Assembly (NCBI GenBank): GCA_011046055.1
Contig: DSBN01000001.1
Span: 1-10,439 of the forward strand
DNA: 10,439 bases
Source: Sediminispirochaeta sp.
GTDB lineage: Bacteria > Spirochaetota > Spirochaetia > DSM-16054 > Sediminispirochaetaceae
Direction of reading: 5' to 3'
The position numbers and the translations under genes were made by a program. The notes below the pieces were generated by a model. That model saw only the letters and a program-made list of their open reading frames with translations. It did not search any database and had not been told where the DNA came from. Each line of letters starts with the position of its first letter. Within the stretch, counting starts at the first letter, position 1. Of this stretch, positions 1-7,941 are shown piece by piece.

Positions 1-37
1 AAAATACACTCTCCAGCCGACTCGGCAGAAAGGGCTG

Positions 38-1084
38 ATGGAAAAGGCCGAACTGCTTCGAAGACAAAGGGTAAAAAGCGCCAAACTAAAAATCCCTCCC
101 ACTATGAGGATAGAACTATCCAATCTTGATCCCAAGTATTTTTTGTTGGTTCTAGCTTCTCTGCTCCTGCTGCTTGTTACTTCGCAGGCCTGGAGTCGTC
201 TGAAACTTGGGGTTCCCAGCTTCGATTCGGAGCAGATTGCCTTGCCCGAGAGCGATCGGGAGCTGGAAAGCGAACTTTTGGCTCTGGTAGGTACCGAGTC
301 AGAGGCGCGGGGGTCTGGGGATTTCGATTTGACCGATCCTCCGATTGTCAAATCGGTAGAGACTATGAGTTACACGGTCCAAGTCGGGGATACTCTCTCG
401 GAGATCTCCTCCCGTCACAATATCGATGTGGGCACACTGATAAGTTTTAACAAAATCGAGGATGTTCGCCGTCTTCAGGCTGGCTCGAAGATAAAGATCC
501 CAGATATAGACGGTGTCCCCCACCAGGTGAAAAGGGGAGAATCCTTGGAAAAAATTGCCCGGAAGTACAATGTCTCATTCGAGAGCATTCTCGACGCCAA
601 CGATCTGCAATCGGCGATGATACACCCCGGGCAACAGCTGTTTATCCCCGGAGCCTCCATCGATGAGTACGACTATAAAAAAGCGATGGGTACCCTGTTT
701 ATCTACCCGACCAGCGGCAGGCTCACCTCGGCTTATGGATACAGGAACGACCCCTTCACTGGAGTGAGAAGGATGCACTACGGTATCGATTTGGCTTCGA
801 GGGTGGGGACCGACATTGTTGCCACCATGGATGGAACGGTGGTGACGGTGGGCAATCAGATCAACGGTTATGGCAGGTACGTGGTGCTGAAACACGATCA
901 TGGCTTTCAGTCACTCTACGGCCACCTGAGTACCATCTCCGTAAAAAGAAACCAATACGTCAGGCAGGGGCAGAAGATAGGTGAGATGGGCAACAGCGGA
1001 CGCAGCACCGGACCGCATCTCCACTTCTCACTCTACAAAAACAACGTTCCCGTAAATCCTCTGGGAGGCTACCTCTACAAATAG
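38..1084 (+). CDS. Membrane-anchored M23 peptidase with two LysM domains
   Basis: Probable cell-wall hydrolase (or regulator of one) acting on peptidoglycan in the periplasm. The 348-residue product has a basic cytoplasmic N-terminus, one membrane segment at about residues 34-49, and an acidic linker. Two LysM peptidoglycan-binding domains follow (about 111-154 and 161-204), then a C-terminal M23 (LytM/lysostaphin-type) domain from about 215. All expected M23 residues are present: H247 and D251 in HYGID, H296 in YGH, and H327/H329 in HLHF. By family knowledge H247, D251 and H329 should bind zinc, so the enzyme looks active. The ATG at 38 has an AAAGGG-like ribosome site just upstream. The frame is open to the left edge, however, so translation could begin before the window. 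It converges on secA with a 52-base gap and no clear terminator. Family assignment is firm; the exact bond cleaved is not known. Confidence 0.92.
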   Translation: MEKAELLRRQRVKSAKLKIPPTMRIELSNLDPKYFLLVLASLLLLLVTSQAWSRLKLGVPSFDSEQIALPESDRELESELLALVGTESEARGSGDFDLTDPPIVKSVETMSYTVQVGDTLSEISSRHNIDVGTLISFNKIEDVRRLQAGSKIKIPDIDGVPHQVKRGESLEKIARKYNVSFESILDANDLQSAMIHPGQQLFIPGASIDEYDYKKAMGTLFIYPTSGRLTSAYGYRNDPFTGVRRMHYGIDLASRVGTDIVATMDGTVVTVGNQINGYGRYVVLKHDHGFQSLYGHLSTISVKRNQYVRQGQKIGEMGNSGRSTGPHLHFSLYKNNVPVNPLGGYLYK

Positions 1085-1136
1085 GTCGACGGCACGAATC
1101 TCGCGGTATCTGAATGAAAGACCTTCTCGCGGGATC

Positions 1137-3866
1137 TCACTTTCCGTGGCAGTGCTTGTATTTCTTTCCACTCCCGCAGGGGCAGGGATCGTTTCTGCCC
1201 ACCTTTGGGATAGAACGTTTGACTTGTACCGCCGTTGGGGCTCCACCGGAGCCGGACCCGCCGCTGGAGCGCCCGGCGGCGAACTGACCCAATTGTTGGT
1301 GGCTGGCGGTGGGTCCGGAGGAGGCTTCCCCCCTTCTTGTGCGGCCGGTTTCGGGTTCTCGGATCTCTACGTTAATCACCATGCGGGCGATATGGCTGCG
1401 GATGTTGTAAATCAGGGTGTCGAAGATATCGAAGCCTTCCAGTTTGTACTCCAACAGGGGGTTTTTCTGACCGTAGGTACGCAGGTAGACCGCCTCCCTG
1501 AGCGCCTCCAGTTCGTCGAGATGGTCCTGCCAGCGCATGTCGATCTGCCTCAGGTAGTGAAAACGGATGAAGTCGTTGAACTGCTTTGCTCCGACGGCCT
1601 CGATTTTTTTGTCCATCTCCTCTCTGATCTCATCCAAGACCCTGCGGCCCAGCTCCTCTTCGGAGACACTGCTCAGGTCTATTCCTTCGAGTTTGGGCTG
1701 GAACAAGAGCTTCTCTCGGAACAGCTGATCCAGCTCATCTCTACTCTCCTCGGCGTTGGATCTAATCTGAAAATACTCACCCACCAGTTCCTGAACCAGC
1801 TCCTCTACGGTCTGCATCACCCGCTCGCTGAGCTTGTCGTCCTTCAGGATCTGGTCGCGTTGGCTGTAGATAAATTTACGCTGTTCGTTGAGCACGTCGT
1901 CGAACTCCAGCAGGTGTTTTCGTATTTCGAAGTTTCTTTCCTCGACACGGTTTTGAGCCTTCTCGATGGCCTTGTTGATCAAGGGGTGGTATATGGGGTC
2001 GCCGCTGTCCATGCCAATGCGGCCCATGAGGCTCTTCAAGTTGTCCCTGGCGAACAGGCGCATCAAGTCGTCGTCCAGGGAGAGAAAGAATCGGGACTCT
2101 CCCGGATCTCCCTGACGACCCGAACGGCCTCGGAGCTGGTTGTCGATTCGCCGCGACTCGTGGCGTTCGGTGCCCAGAATGAAGAGGCCCCCCAGATCTT
2201 TGACCTCTTCATAATCGGAGAGCCATCGGTGGTACTCTTTCTCGAAGGCCTGGTTAAACTCCTCCCTAGACGCCTCGGTACCGACGAGCCGTCGGGCGCG
2301 GAAATCCGGATTTCCCCCCAGTTTGATGTCCGTACCCCTTCCGGCCATGTTGGTGGCGATGGTTACCGAGCCCTTAGCGCCGGCTTCGGCGATGATCAGG
2401 GCCTCTCGGGCGTGGTTTTTGGCGTTCAGCACCTCATGCTGGATACCTCTCTTCTGGAGGAGCCGGGAAAGATACTCCGACTTCTCAATAGAGACCGTAC
2501 CCACCAACACGGGCTGTCCCTTTTTTTTGAGCCGCTCCAGCTCGTCGCAGATGGCTTGATACTTGAACTCTTCGTTGAGATATATGACATCGTCCTGGTC
2601 CTTTCTCACCATTGGACGGTTGGTGGGAATCACCAGCACATCGAGATTGTATATTTTGGCAAACTCCCGAGCCTCGGTGTCCGCGGTACCGGTCATACCC
2701 GATATCTTATCGTACATACGGAAGAAGTTCTGAAAGGTGATCGTCGCCAGGGTTTTGTTGCGCTTGGCGACCTTGATCCCCTCCTTGGCCTCGATAGCCT
2801 GGTGAAGACCTTCGGAGTAGCGGCGGCCCTGGAGAATTCGACCGGTAAACTCGTCGACGATCTCAACCTTGCCATCTTGTACCACGTAGTCCACGTCTCG
2901 GTTAAAAAGACGGTGAGCTTTGACCGCCTGGGTTACGTAGTGGATATATTCGAAGTTGTTGTCCGTGAAGAGGCTCTCGTGGATGATTTTGTTTTTCAGC
3001 AGCAACTGCTCGATATGGTTCATCCCCTCCTCGGTGAAGGTCACCTTTTTGGATTTTTCGTCTATTTTGTAGTCACCTTCCGGATCCTCCGGGTACTCCC
3101 CGGTCTCGGGATCACGGGGGCATTCTCGCAGCTGGCTCACGATTCGATTGACCTCGGTGAACTTTCGGGTATCGTCGTCGGCCTGTCCCGAGATTATCAG
3201 CGGGGTACGGGCCTCGTCGATGAGGATCGAGTCTATCTCGTCTATAATACAGTAGTGGTGTTCCCGTTGAACCTTCGCCTCATCGTGCCACCTCATGTTG
3301 TCCCGCAGGTAGTCGAAGCCGAACTCGTTGTTTGTTCCGTAGGTAATGTCTTTTTTGTATGCTTCTATGCGAGCCTGGTTGTCCATCCCCGCCAGTACCG
3401 ATCCTACCGACAGACCTAAATAGTTGAATACCGGTTTCATCCATTCGGCGTCTCGCTCGGCCAGATAGTCGTTCACGGTGACCACGTGTACCCCCTTTCC
3501 GGGGATGGCATTGAGGTAGGCGGAGGTGACGCTGGACAGGGTCTTGCCCTCACCGGTCTTCATCTCCATGATCTTACCCTGGTGGAGCGCTATTCCTCCG
3601 AGCAGCTGAACATCGTAGTGACGCTCACCCAAGACGCGGCGCGCAGCTTCCCGTACCAAAGCAAAGGCTTCGGGCAGGATATCGTCCAAGCTCTCTCCGC
3701 GGGAGTTCCGCTCTCGAAATTCGGCAGTCAGCTTGGGAAAGCTGTTGGCTTCCAGGCTCATGGCCCAGGTTTCCAGCTCGTTGATGCGGTTCAAGATTGG
3801 GAGAATAGCTTTAAGGTCCCGATCGTGTTGGGAGCCCATTATTTTTTCAGAAATTTTATTGATCAT
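1137..3866 (-). CDS. secA: Protein translocase motor ATPase SecA
   Basis: SecA is the ATPase that drives unfolded preproteins through the SecYEG channel in the inner membrane. The 909-residue product is full length. Walker A is GEGKT at 105-109 (K108) and the Walker B acid is D209, followed by the signature [11 protein letters not shown] (217-227). These positions match E. coli SecA, which supports the chosen ATG. Further motifs are TNMAGRGTD (505-513) in the second nucleotide-binding fold and [13 protein letters not shown] (577-589). The helical scaffold and wing region contains [15 protein letters not shown] (777-791). A Gly/Ser-rich linker (about 866-876) leads to a SEC-C zinc tail with C895, C897, C906 and H907, which in other bacteria binds SecB or phospholipid. 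AAGGAG lies 12 bases before the ATG, slightly far. It is divergent from the lipoprotein gene. Identity is certain. Confidence 0.98.
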   Translation of the reverse strand: MINKISEKIMGSQHDRDLKAILPILNRINELETWAMSLEANSFPKLTAEFRERNSRGESLDDILPEAFALVREAARRVLGERHYDVQLLGGIALHQGKIMEMKTGEGKTLSSVTSAYLNAIPGKGVHVVTVNDYLAERDAEWMKPVFNYLGLSVGSVLAGMDNQARIEAYKKDITYGTNNEFGFDYLRDNMRWHDEAKVQREHHYCIIDEIDSILIDEARTPLIISGQADDDTRKFTEVNRIVSQLRECPRDPETGEYPEDPEGDYKIDEKSKKVTFTEEGMNHIEQLLLKNKIIHESLFTDNNFEYIHYVTQAVKAHRLFNRDVDYVVQDGKVEIVDEFTGRILQGRRYSEGLHQAIEAKEGIKVAKRNKTLATITFQNFFRMYDKISGMTGTADTEAREFAKIYNLDVLVIPTNRPMVRKDQDDVIYLNEEFKYQAICDELERLKKKGQPVLVGTVSIEKSEYLSRLLQKRGIQHEVLNAKNHAREALIIAEAGAKGSVTIATNMAGRGTDIKLGGNPDFRARRLVGTEASREEFNQAFEKEYHRWLSDYEEVKDLGGLFILGTERHESRRIDNQLRGRSGRQGDPGESRFFLSLDDDLMRLFARDNLKSLMGRIGMDSGDPIYHPLINKAIEKAQNRVEERNFEIRKHLLEFDDVLNEQRKFIYSQRDQILKDDKLSERVMQTVEELVQELVGEYFQIRSNAEESRDELDQLFREKLLFQPKLEGIDLSSVSEEELGRRVLDEIREEMDKKIEAVGAKQFNDFIRFHYLRQIDMRWQDHLDELEALREAVYLRTYGQKNPLLEYKLEGFDIFDTLIYNIRSHIARMVINVEIREPETGRTRRGEASSGPTASHQQLGQFAAGRSSGGSGSGGAPTAVQVKRSIPKVGRNDPCPCGSGKKYKHCHGK

Positions 3867-3910
3867 ACCAGGGAAAATCTCCTTGCGGTTCGGCAGTGCT
3901 CGTTTTTCTC

Positions 3911-3939
3911 ATTTTACACCATGAAAAAACATATTTCTA
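3911..3939 (-). promoter_or_regulatory. Possible secA promoter
   Basis: Reading the minus strand, TAGAAA (complement of 3934-3939) and TAAAAT (complement of 3911-3916) are separated by 17 bases, resembling a sigma70 -35/-10 pair with 4/6 and 5/6 matches. It would start transcription about 35-40 bases before the secA ATG, leaving room for the AAGGAG ribosome site at 3879-3884. The match is moderate and the region is AT-rich, so this is a tentative call. Confidence 0.4.
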
Positions 3940-3957
3940 CCATCTTCCGGCTTTGAA

Positions 3958-3987
3958 TTGACAACGCCGACAGGCTAAGAGTAGTAT
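3958..3987 (+). promoter_or_regulatory. Sigma70-like promoter for the lipoprotein-nnr run
   Basis: A perfect -35 TTGACA (3958-3963) is followed after 18 bases by TAGTAT (3982-3987), a 4/6 match to TATAAT. Transcription would begin near 3993-3995, only a few bases before the ATG at 3997. If real, the mRNA would be nearly leaderless, and the in-frame GTG at 3988 could not be the start. No better promoter is visible in the 121 bases between secA and this gene. The -35 match is strong; the spacing and -10 are only fair. Confidence 0.5.
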
Positions 3988-3996
3988 GTGAGGGTA

Positions 3997-5226
3997 ATGA
4001 GACCAACGAGAATTGCGCTAATTATCGCCGTGACGCTTGTTCTACTGTCCTGTGGTTCCAACGAGCAAGATACCTTGGCTAGAGAAAAGCTCTTTGAACT
4101 GCAGATAGGTCGGATGGAGGATCAGCTGGATATGCTGTTTCTCAATGGAGAGCCCCTGCGACAGAAAACTCGTATACTCATGCGCAACGGCCTATTTTAT
4201 ATCGCCAATGGGAACGCCGCGAAGGTCATGGAGTTTTCCAGTTACGGCGATATCCTCTCCCTGTACTACAACCCCGAGGTCAACCCCAGCCCTATCCTGC
4301 TGCACGACTCCAATACCGACACGCTCTCTCAACAAAAGAAGGCCAACCGGAGGGCCTTTGAGTATCATTTTAGGGAAGTGGGAGAGATTGGTATCAATTC
4401 GGAGAAGATGCTCTTGGTGGAGGACAAGGTCAGTCCGATTCAGCAGGAGTTCGACTCTGAGCTCCAGGTGATGCTCAATAGGGTAGTGCTGCGCTTTGAT
4501 GCCGACGGCCGGCTGGTCGACTACCTTGGCCAAGAGGGACCGGGAGGGACTCCGTTCCCCTATATCGAGAGCTTGCAGGTGACCGAGAGGGATGAAATCG
4601 TGGTTATCGCCCGTTCATTGGAGAGGTGGCTTGTCTACTGGTTTAGCAAAAACGGTTCTCTGCTCTATCAAGTCTCTCTGTCGCGACGAAATCTTCCGGT
4701 ACCCGAAGGGGTAGAGCTGCAGCCTTCCCTCGGTTCGGTGCAGGCGGACATTGACGAGCGTTTGCTCTATCTGAAGGTTGACTACTACGGTTCCGACGAC
4801 GAAGAGAGTTCCTCAAGCAGAAATGTGCGTTTCCACAACTCCAGAATTTGGTGGTTTGATCTGGAAAGGGCGGAGTTTCTCGGGTCGGTGGGTGTTCCCC
4901 AGAATGCGGAGGATCTTCAAATATCCGAGTTCGACGAGGCGAAAAGGGTCCAGATCCTCTATGAGCTCATAGGTAATACGGAGGGAAACGTCTTTTTTTT
5001 GATGAGTCATCACGCGGGTGACCTTTTTGAGATCGTTCTGCTCAAAAGAGACGGCAAGGTACTCTCGAGATTTTATCTTGAAATACCCGAAAAGTCGGTG
5101 GAGTTTCGTGATTTTCATCTCTCCCACGATGGGATTCTCTCGGCGCTGCTGGTGAAGGAGTACCTGGCCGATGTGGTGTGGTGGAGAACCGACCGGATTT
5201 TGGAGGATCAAAGTGAAAATAGTTAG
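3997..5226 (+). CDS. Propeller-like spirochaete lipoprotein of unknown function
   Basis: The product (409 residues from this ATG) begins with a lipoprotein signal peptide: Arg near the N-terminus, a hydrophobic stretch, then lipobox LLSC with the lipidated cysteine at residue 19. The mature part has recurring beta-rich blocks with alternating hydrophobic and aromatic residues and turn motifs such as SYGDIL, DADGRLVDY, KNGSLLY, KRDGKVLS and SHDGILS. These resemble NHL or beta-propeller strands. It is reminiscent of a conserved spirochaete lipoprotein family (possibly the one named LIC_12708), but I cannot confirm that. An alternative in-frame GTG lies at 3988. The ATG has GAGG only three bases upstream. 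The 3' end overlaps the nnr start by 14 bases, which suggests co-translation. The partner or ligand of the exported domain is unknown. Confidence 0.8.
   Translation: MRPTRIALIIAVTLVLLSCGSNEQDTLAREKLFELQIGRMEDQLDMLFLNGEPLRQKTRILMRNGLFYIANGNAAKVMEFSSYGDILSLYYNPEVNPSPILLHDSNTDTLSQQKKANRRAFEYHFREVGEIGINSEKMLLVEDKVSPIQQEFDSELQVMLNRVVLRFDADGRLVDYLGQEGPGGTPFPYIESLQVTERDEIVVIARSLERWLVYWFSKNGSLLYQVSLSRRNLPVPEGVELQPSLGSVQADIDERLLYLKVDYYGSDDEESSSSRNVRFHNSRIWWFDLERAEFLGSVGVPQNAEDLQISEFDEAKRVQILYELIGNTEGNVFFLMSHHAGDLFEIVLLKRDGKVLSRFYLEIPEKSVEFRDFHLSHDGILSALLVKEYLADVVWWRTDRILEDQSENS
5202..5206 (+). promoter_or_regulatory. Ribosome binding site fixing the nnr start
   Basis: GGAGG lies inside the end of the lipoprotein gene, six bases before a GTG at 5213. 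This favours GTG 5213 over the earlier in-frame ATG at 5171, which would add 14 residues (MWCGGEPTGF...) not expected for the family. Confidence 0.8.
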
Positions 5227-6769
5227 TTCCCGACTCATGGCCGAGATCGACCAGCAGAGCCAAAACCGGTTTTCCCTGCCCGGCCTGCTGCTCATGGAGA
5301 ACGCTGGAGCTCGGGCTTTCGAGAAATTTCTTCAAGTTCAGCGGGAGAGCGGCTCACCGAGCTACGATGGGCGGGACTTGGAGATACTCTGTCTTGCCGG
5401 CGGCGGGAACAACGGAGGCGACGCGCTGGTGATCGCGCGGCACGCCTTCAATTGGGGCTACGAAAAAACCAAAGTGCTGCTGCGAAACCGTCGAAACAAC
5501 GAGCAGGTACGGAAACAGCTTGAAATGCTGCAGTCTTTAGGTGTGCCGGTCTACGTATGGGAGGAGGAGGGGAAAGAAGCACGGCAGCGAATTGCCGAAG
5601 CTCAGGTTATATTCGATGGTGTCGCCGGGACTGGACTCAAGGGGGAGCTTCGAGGCACCGCCGCCGATTTGGTCCACGAGGTGGAACAAAATGCCCGGGC
5701 CTACATAGTGGCGGTCGACGGACCAAGCGGCCTGGGAGATGAGTTTCGTCCCTCTTTCCCGGCACTGAAGGCGGATCTCTCAATCACCATGGGCTTACCG
5801 AAATACGCACTCTACACGCCTGCGGGGAGACTCTACGCCGGGAGAATAGAAGTGGTCTCTCCGGGTTTCCCCCGAGCGTTGACGGAGAACCCCAAGGATT
5901 CAGGGGAGCTACTGACCTGGGAGAACGACTACCTCGAGGCTTATCGAATTGAATCCGTGAAGCCCGGCTCTTACAAGGGCGATCGAGGTCATCTGGCGGT
6001 CTTCGCCGGCAGAGTAGGTACCAGTGGAGCGGCGATGCTCTGTGGAGAGAGCGCCGCCAGGTGCGGCCTCGGCTTGGTGACGCTTTTTTGTGATCAGGAT
6101 ATCTATCCTCGCGTCGGCGGTACGGTGGATGCGCTGATGGTTAGGCCCCTGAGCGCTCAGGAGTTTCAGCTGCCGAAGGGAGTGACGAAACTCCTGGTAG
6201 GTCCTGGTTGGGGAGTCGAGGGGAGAAAAAAAACGCTGCTAGAGCTGTTGAATATCGGTCTGCCCGGAGTGATAGACGCGGAGGGACTCTCGGTCCTATC
6301 ACTTCTCATCCGGGACTTGGGAACGTCGGAAATCAGGAAAAAAACAGCCCGCCGCTGGGTTCTCACTCCACACCCAGGGGAGTTTCTCAGACTTTATAAA
6401 GCCCTGGGAGAGGACGTGGACAAAGAACGGCTCTTGGCCGATCCACTTCCCCTGCTTCGCCGTCTGGCAGAGGAACTGCAGGCTATAGTGCTGCTGAAAA
6501 CCCACGTACTGTGGCTCTGTGATCCCGAAGGAGAGTACAAAGTGGTAGATGGAATGAACCCTGCCATGGGAACAGGTGGCTCTGGAGATGTGCTGGCAGG
6601 GGTAATCGCCGGGCTGCTGGGCCGAGGAGAGAGCTTTTTTCACGACGCTGCGGCAGGTGTGCTGATCCATCAACGGATAGGACGTATAGCCGCCGGCGAG
6701 AGAGGGTGGTTTATCGCCGATGAGATGCTATCCTATATATCGCAATTGACCGGAGGTCTCGGTGCTTGA
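5213..6769 (+). CDS. nnr: Bifunctional NAD(P)H-hydrate epimerase / ADP-dependent dehydratase
   Basis: Repairs NADHX and NADPHX, the hydrated and inactive forms of the cofactors. The N-terminal YjeF_N domain interconverts the epimers and the C-terminal ribokinase-like domain dehydrates the S form using ADP (or ATP). From the GTG start the protein is 518 residues, close to the 515 of E. coli Nnr. N-terminal motifs are GGGNNGGDA (63-71), DGVAGTGL (135-142) and VDGPSGL (168-174, usually VDIPSGL). C-terminal motifs are KGDRGH (255-260), GPGWG (330-334), VIDAEGL (353-359), LTPHPGEF (384-391) and GTGGSGDVLAG (453-463), with D459 at the expected catalytic position. Both domains look intact. It overlaps the lipoprotein upstream by 14 bases and the membrane gene downstream by 8. 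Identity is very secure. Confidence 0.96.
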   Translation: MKIVSSRLMAEIDQQSQNRFSLPGLLLMENAGARAFEKFLQVQRESGSPSYDGRDLEILCLAGGGNNGGDALVIARHAFNWGYEKTKVLLRNRRNNEQVRKQLEMLQSLGVPVYVWEEEGKEARQRIAEAQVIFDGVAGTGLKGELRGTAADLVHEVEQNARAYIVAVDGPSGLGDEFRPSFPALKADLSITMGLPKYALYTPAGRLYAGRIEVVSPGFPRALTENPKDSGELLTWENDYLEAYRIESVKPGSYKGDRGHLAVFAGRVGTSGAAMLCGESAARCGLGLVTLFCDQDIYPRVGGTVDALMVRPLSAQEFQLPKGVTKLLVGPGWGVEGRKKTLLELLNIGLPGVIDAEGLSVLSLLIRDLGTSEIRKKTARRWVLTPHPGEFLRLYKALGEDVDKERLLADPLPLLRRLAEELQAIVLLKTHVLWLCDPEGEYKVVDGMNPAMGTGGSGDVLAGVIAGLLGRGESFFHDAAAGVLIHQRIGRIAAGERGWFIADEMLSYISQLTGGLGA

Positions 6770-7349
6770 GAAGGACCGGGGCCCTCGCCATGGAAAAGAG
6801 CTGGACTACGGCCAGTCTCAGGAGTATCGCTCCGACCAGCTTCACTTTCACAGCCGTGATGGTGCGCCCTCTCCGGAGGACAGGGCCAAAAAAAAGCGCG
6901 TCGGGATTTTCAAGCAAAATCCTTCGTTGATGTTGATTCTGATTGATATCATTGTGATAGTTTTGGTGATACTTTTTCTCATACCCGCCTTACGACCGGA
7001 TACTAGGGTGAGAGACTTTCACGGCTACTCCTTTTCGCTGCACGGTTTTCGAAACGGTGATGAGATAAGCTTGAGTCTTGTTATCCAAGCCAACGGATCC
7101 GCGCCGATTCAAAATCGGGACGGCACGGCGGCGGAGTACTTTGAGCTGGAGTTCTCTATTCACGACGGCGAGCTGAGCGCACGGGAGAGAGTCTCCCTGG
7201 ATAGAATCGCCAAGGAGCCTCTGGTGGTGAGAAAAAAATTTGTAATTCCTCAAGAAATATACGAAAATAGTATTGTGAGTCGCTGCGTTGTCAGCTACGG
7301 TCAAGATAAAGCGCGGTTGCAAAAGAGCGTAACCGCGCCGGAGTTATGA
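6762..7349 (+). CDS. Single-pass membrane protein, unknown function
   Basis: I do not recognise this 195-residue protein. The N-terminal 50 residues are polar and charged and end in the basic cluster RAKKKR (41-46). One strongly hydrophobic segment follows (about 56-76, rich in Ile, Leu and Val), then an extracytoplasmic domain of about 120 residues with alternating beta-type pattern. The positive-inside rule puts the N-terminus in the cytoplasm. There is one cysteine (C175). The start is a GTG with GGAGG five bases upstream, and it overlaps the end of nnr by 8 bases, so it is probably translated by coupling. No enzyme motif is visible. It could be an envelope assembly or regulatory partner, but that is a guess. 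Confidence 0.8.
   Translation: MLEKDRGPRHGKELDYGQSQEYRSDQLHFHSRDGAPSPEDRAKKKRVGIFKQNPSLMLILIDIIVIVLVILFLIPALRPDTRVRDFHGYSFSLHGFRNGDEISLSLVIQANGSAPIQNRDGTAAEYFELEFSIHDGELSARERVSLDRIAKEPLVVRKKFVIPQEIYENSIVSRCVVSYGQDKARLQKSVTAPEL
7311..7338 (+). other. GC-rich stem-loop at the end of the membrane gene
   Basis: A 10-base-pair inverted repeat (GCGCGGTTGC pairing with GCGTAACCGCGC-type arm, one G-U pair) surrounds an 8-base purine-rich loop within the last codons before the stop at 7347. No T-run follows, so it is not a standard intrinsic terminator. It could stabilise the 3' end of the upstream mRNA or arise by chance from codon choice. Confidence 0.5.
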
Positions 7350-7367
7350 TCGCAATCTTGGATTTCT

Positions 7368-7401
7368 ATTACGAAGATAGCCGAAGGGCTGTTTTCGTAG
7401 T
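7368..7401 (+). other. 15-bp stem-loop between the two membrane genes
   Basis: Positions 7368-7382 pair fully with 7387-7401, giving 15 consecutive base pairs (three are G-U) closed by a GAAG tetraloop. The G-U pairs mean it is stronger as RNA on this strand than on the other. No U-tract follows (the next bases are TTAGG), so it is not a textbook terminator. It lies 50 bases before the start of the four-helix gene. Roles could be mRNA processing, stability or a regulatory leader. Confidence 0.6.
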
Positions 7402-7405
7402 TTAG

Positions 7406-7421
7406 GCTGTCGCGAGGCGGC
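7406..7421 (+). other. Short stem with GNRA-type tetraloop
   Basis: GCTGTC (7406-7411) pairs with GGCGGC (7416-7421), with two G-U pairs, across a GCGA loop, a stable GNRA tetraloop. It stands four bases after the longer stem, giving two stacked hairpins in one short leader. It is short enough to be chance alone; the adjacency raises its interest. Confidence 0.4.
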
Positions 7422-7438
7422 AGGAGAAACTAACTTTC

Positions 7439-7445
7439 GAGGAGG
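7439..7445 (+). promoter_or_regulatory. Ribosome binding site fixing the start at 7452
   Basis: GAGGAGG directly abuts an ATG at 7446, too close to serve it. It sits six bases before the in-frame ATG at 7452, so the product very likely begins at the latter (MIQFYLL...). Confidence 0.75.
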
Positions 7446-7451
7446 ATGGTG

Positions 7452-7865
7452 ATGATACAGTTCTATTTGTTAGCGGTGGTGATGAACATTCTGGGAGGCT
7501 TATTCATCGCCGCACCGATGCTCAAAGACAAGGTCTCGGCATTGCAGGGCATACAGGAGGCTCTGCGCTTGAATATCTCCACCAGGATAATTCTCATCAT
7601 TCTTTCTCTTGCAGTGGGGGTTTTCAAGCTCCTCAGCGTCACCCAAGGGGATGTGGCCGTTGTAGGGGACCTATTGCCCGCCCTCGGTTTGCTCACCTTG
7701 GCAGCAGTACTCTTTCTGGATTACTACACCGAGCAGTCGGAGGTACGGTCTTCTTGGTTGGAGGGGCTGCAGAAGGTTTTTGTGGGCCAAAAGTCGTTGA
7801 TCGGTTTGATACTGATAGTGATTGGCTTGCTCCACTTTCTCTTTCCCAAAGTCCTGTTTCTCTGA
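7452..7865 (+). CDS. Small four-helix integral membrane protein, unknown function
   Basis: I do not recognise the family. The 137-residue protein is almost wholly hydrophobic with four predicted membrane segments (about 4-24, 44-63, 70-90 and 114-133). The loops are short and polar, and the largest is about 91-113 (acidic, then amphipathic). There is no signal peptide, cysteine or enzyme motif, and no family was recognised from topology. It follows the single-pass membrane gene after about 100 bases that carry two hairpins but no promoter I could identify, so it is probably part of the same transcript with its own post-transcriptional control. A strong GGAGG sits six bases before the ATG. The gene is followed by another stem-loop. 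Confidence 0.8.
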   Translation: MIQFYLLAVVMNILGGLFIAAPMLKDKVSALQGIQEALRLNISTRIILIILSLAVGVFKLLSVTQGDVAVVGDLLPALGLLTLAAVLFLDYYTEQSEVRSSWLEGLQKVFVGQKSLIGLILIVIGLLHFLFPKVLFL

Positions 7866-7884
7866 GTCTACTACACTACTAAGA

Positions 7885-7920
7885 TTCGGCGGAAGGTGAG
7901 TCATGAGCTCGGCTGCCGAA
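7885..7920 (+). other. Stem-loop between membrane gene and Nudix gene
   Basis: TTCGGCGG (7885-7892) pairs with CTGCCGAA (7913-7920), eight pairs with one G-U, around a 20-base loop. The loop holds a good ribosome site (AAGGTGA, 7893-7899) and an ATG (7903). There is no T-run, so a simple terminator is unlikely. It could expose or hide the loop start signal, or protect the 3' end of the upstream gene. Confidence 0.45.
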
Positions 7921-7938
7921 CAGCAAAGGGGTTTATGA
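7903..7938 (+). other. Possible 11-codon leader ORF, or broken 5' end of the Nudix gene
   Basis: ATG at 7903 has AAGG of a strong ribosome site six bases upstream and encodes MSSAAEQQRGL before TGA at 7936-7938. It is in the same frame as the Nudix gene, whose GTG start at 7942 lies only three bases past that TGA. It may be a leader peptide allowing re-initiation, or the original Nudix start cut off by a nonsense change. It may also carry no function. Only its sequence context supports it. Confidence 0.3.
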
Positions 7939-7941
7939 AAG

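Noticed and set aside
1146..3419. A 757-codon open frame on the plus strand lying fully opposite secA
   Set aside because: It mirrors a highly conserved coding sequence and its predicted protein is a low-information Val/Leu/Asp/Gln-rich string with no known domain. Long antisense frames arise easily opposite genes of this composition. It also starts without a convincing ribosome site.
3486..3956. A 156-codon frame opposite the 5' end of secA, crossing the divergent promoter region
   Set aside because: Shadow of secA continued by chance into the intergenic region; no family features and it would run through the secA promoter.
5171..5212. Upstream ATG extension of nnr (14 extra residues)
   Set aside because: GTG 5213 has GGAGG at ideal spacing and gives the normal family N-terminus; the extension overlaps the lipoprotein by 56 bases and has no good ribosome site.
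7368..7401. Intrinsic terminator reading of the 15-bp hairpin
   Set aside because: The stem is A/U-rich at its base and is followed by TTAGG rather than a T-run, so it does not meet the usual terminator form.
7350..7451. tRNA or known riboswitch in the leader of the four-helix gene
   Set aside because: No cloverleaf arms or T-loop sequence, and no core I recognise from c-di-GMP, SAM, TPP, cobalamin or FMN riboswitches.
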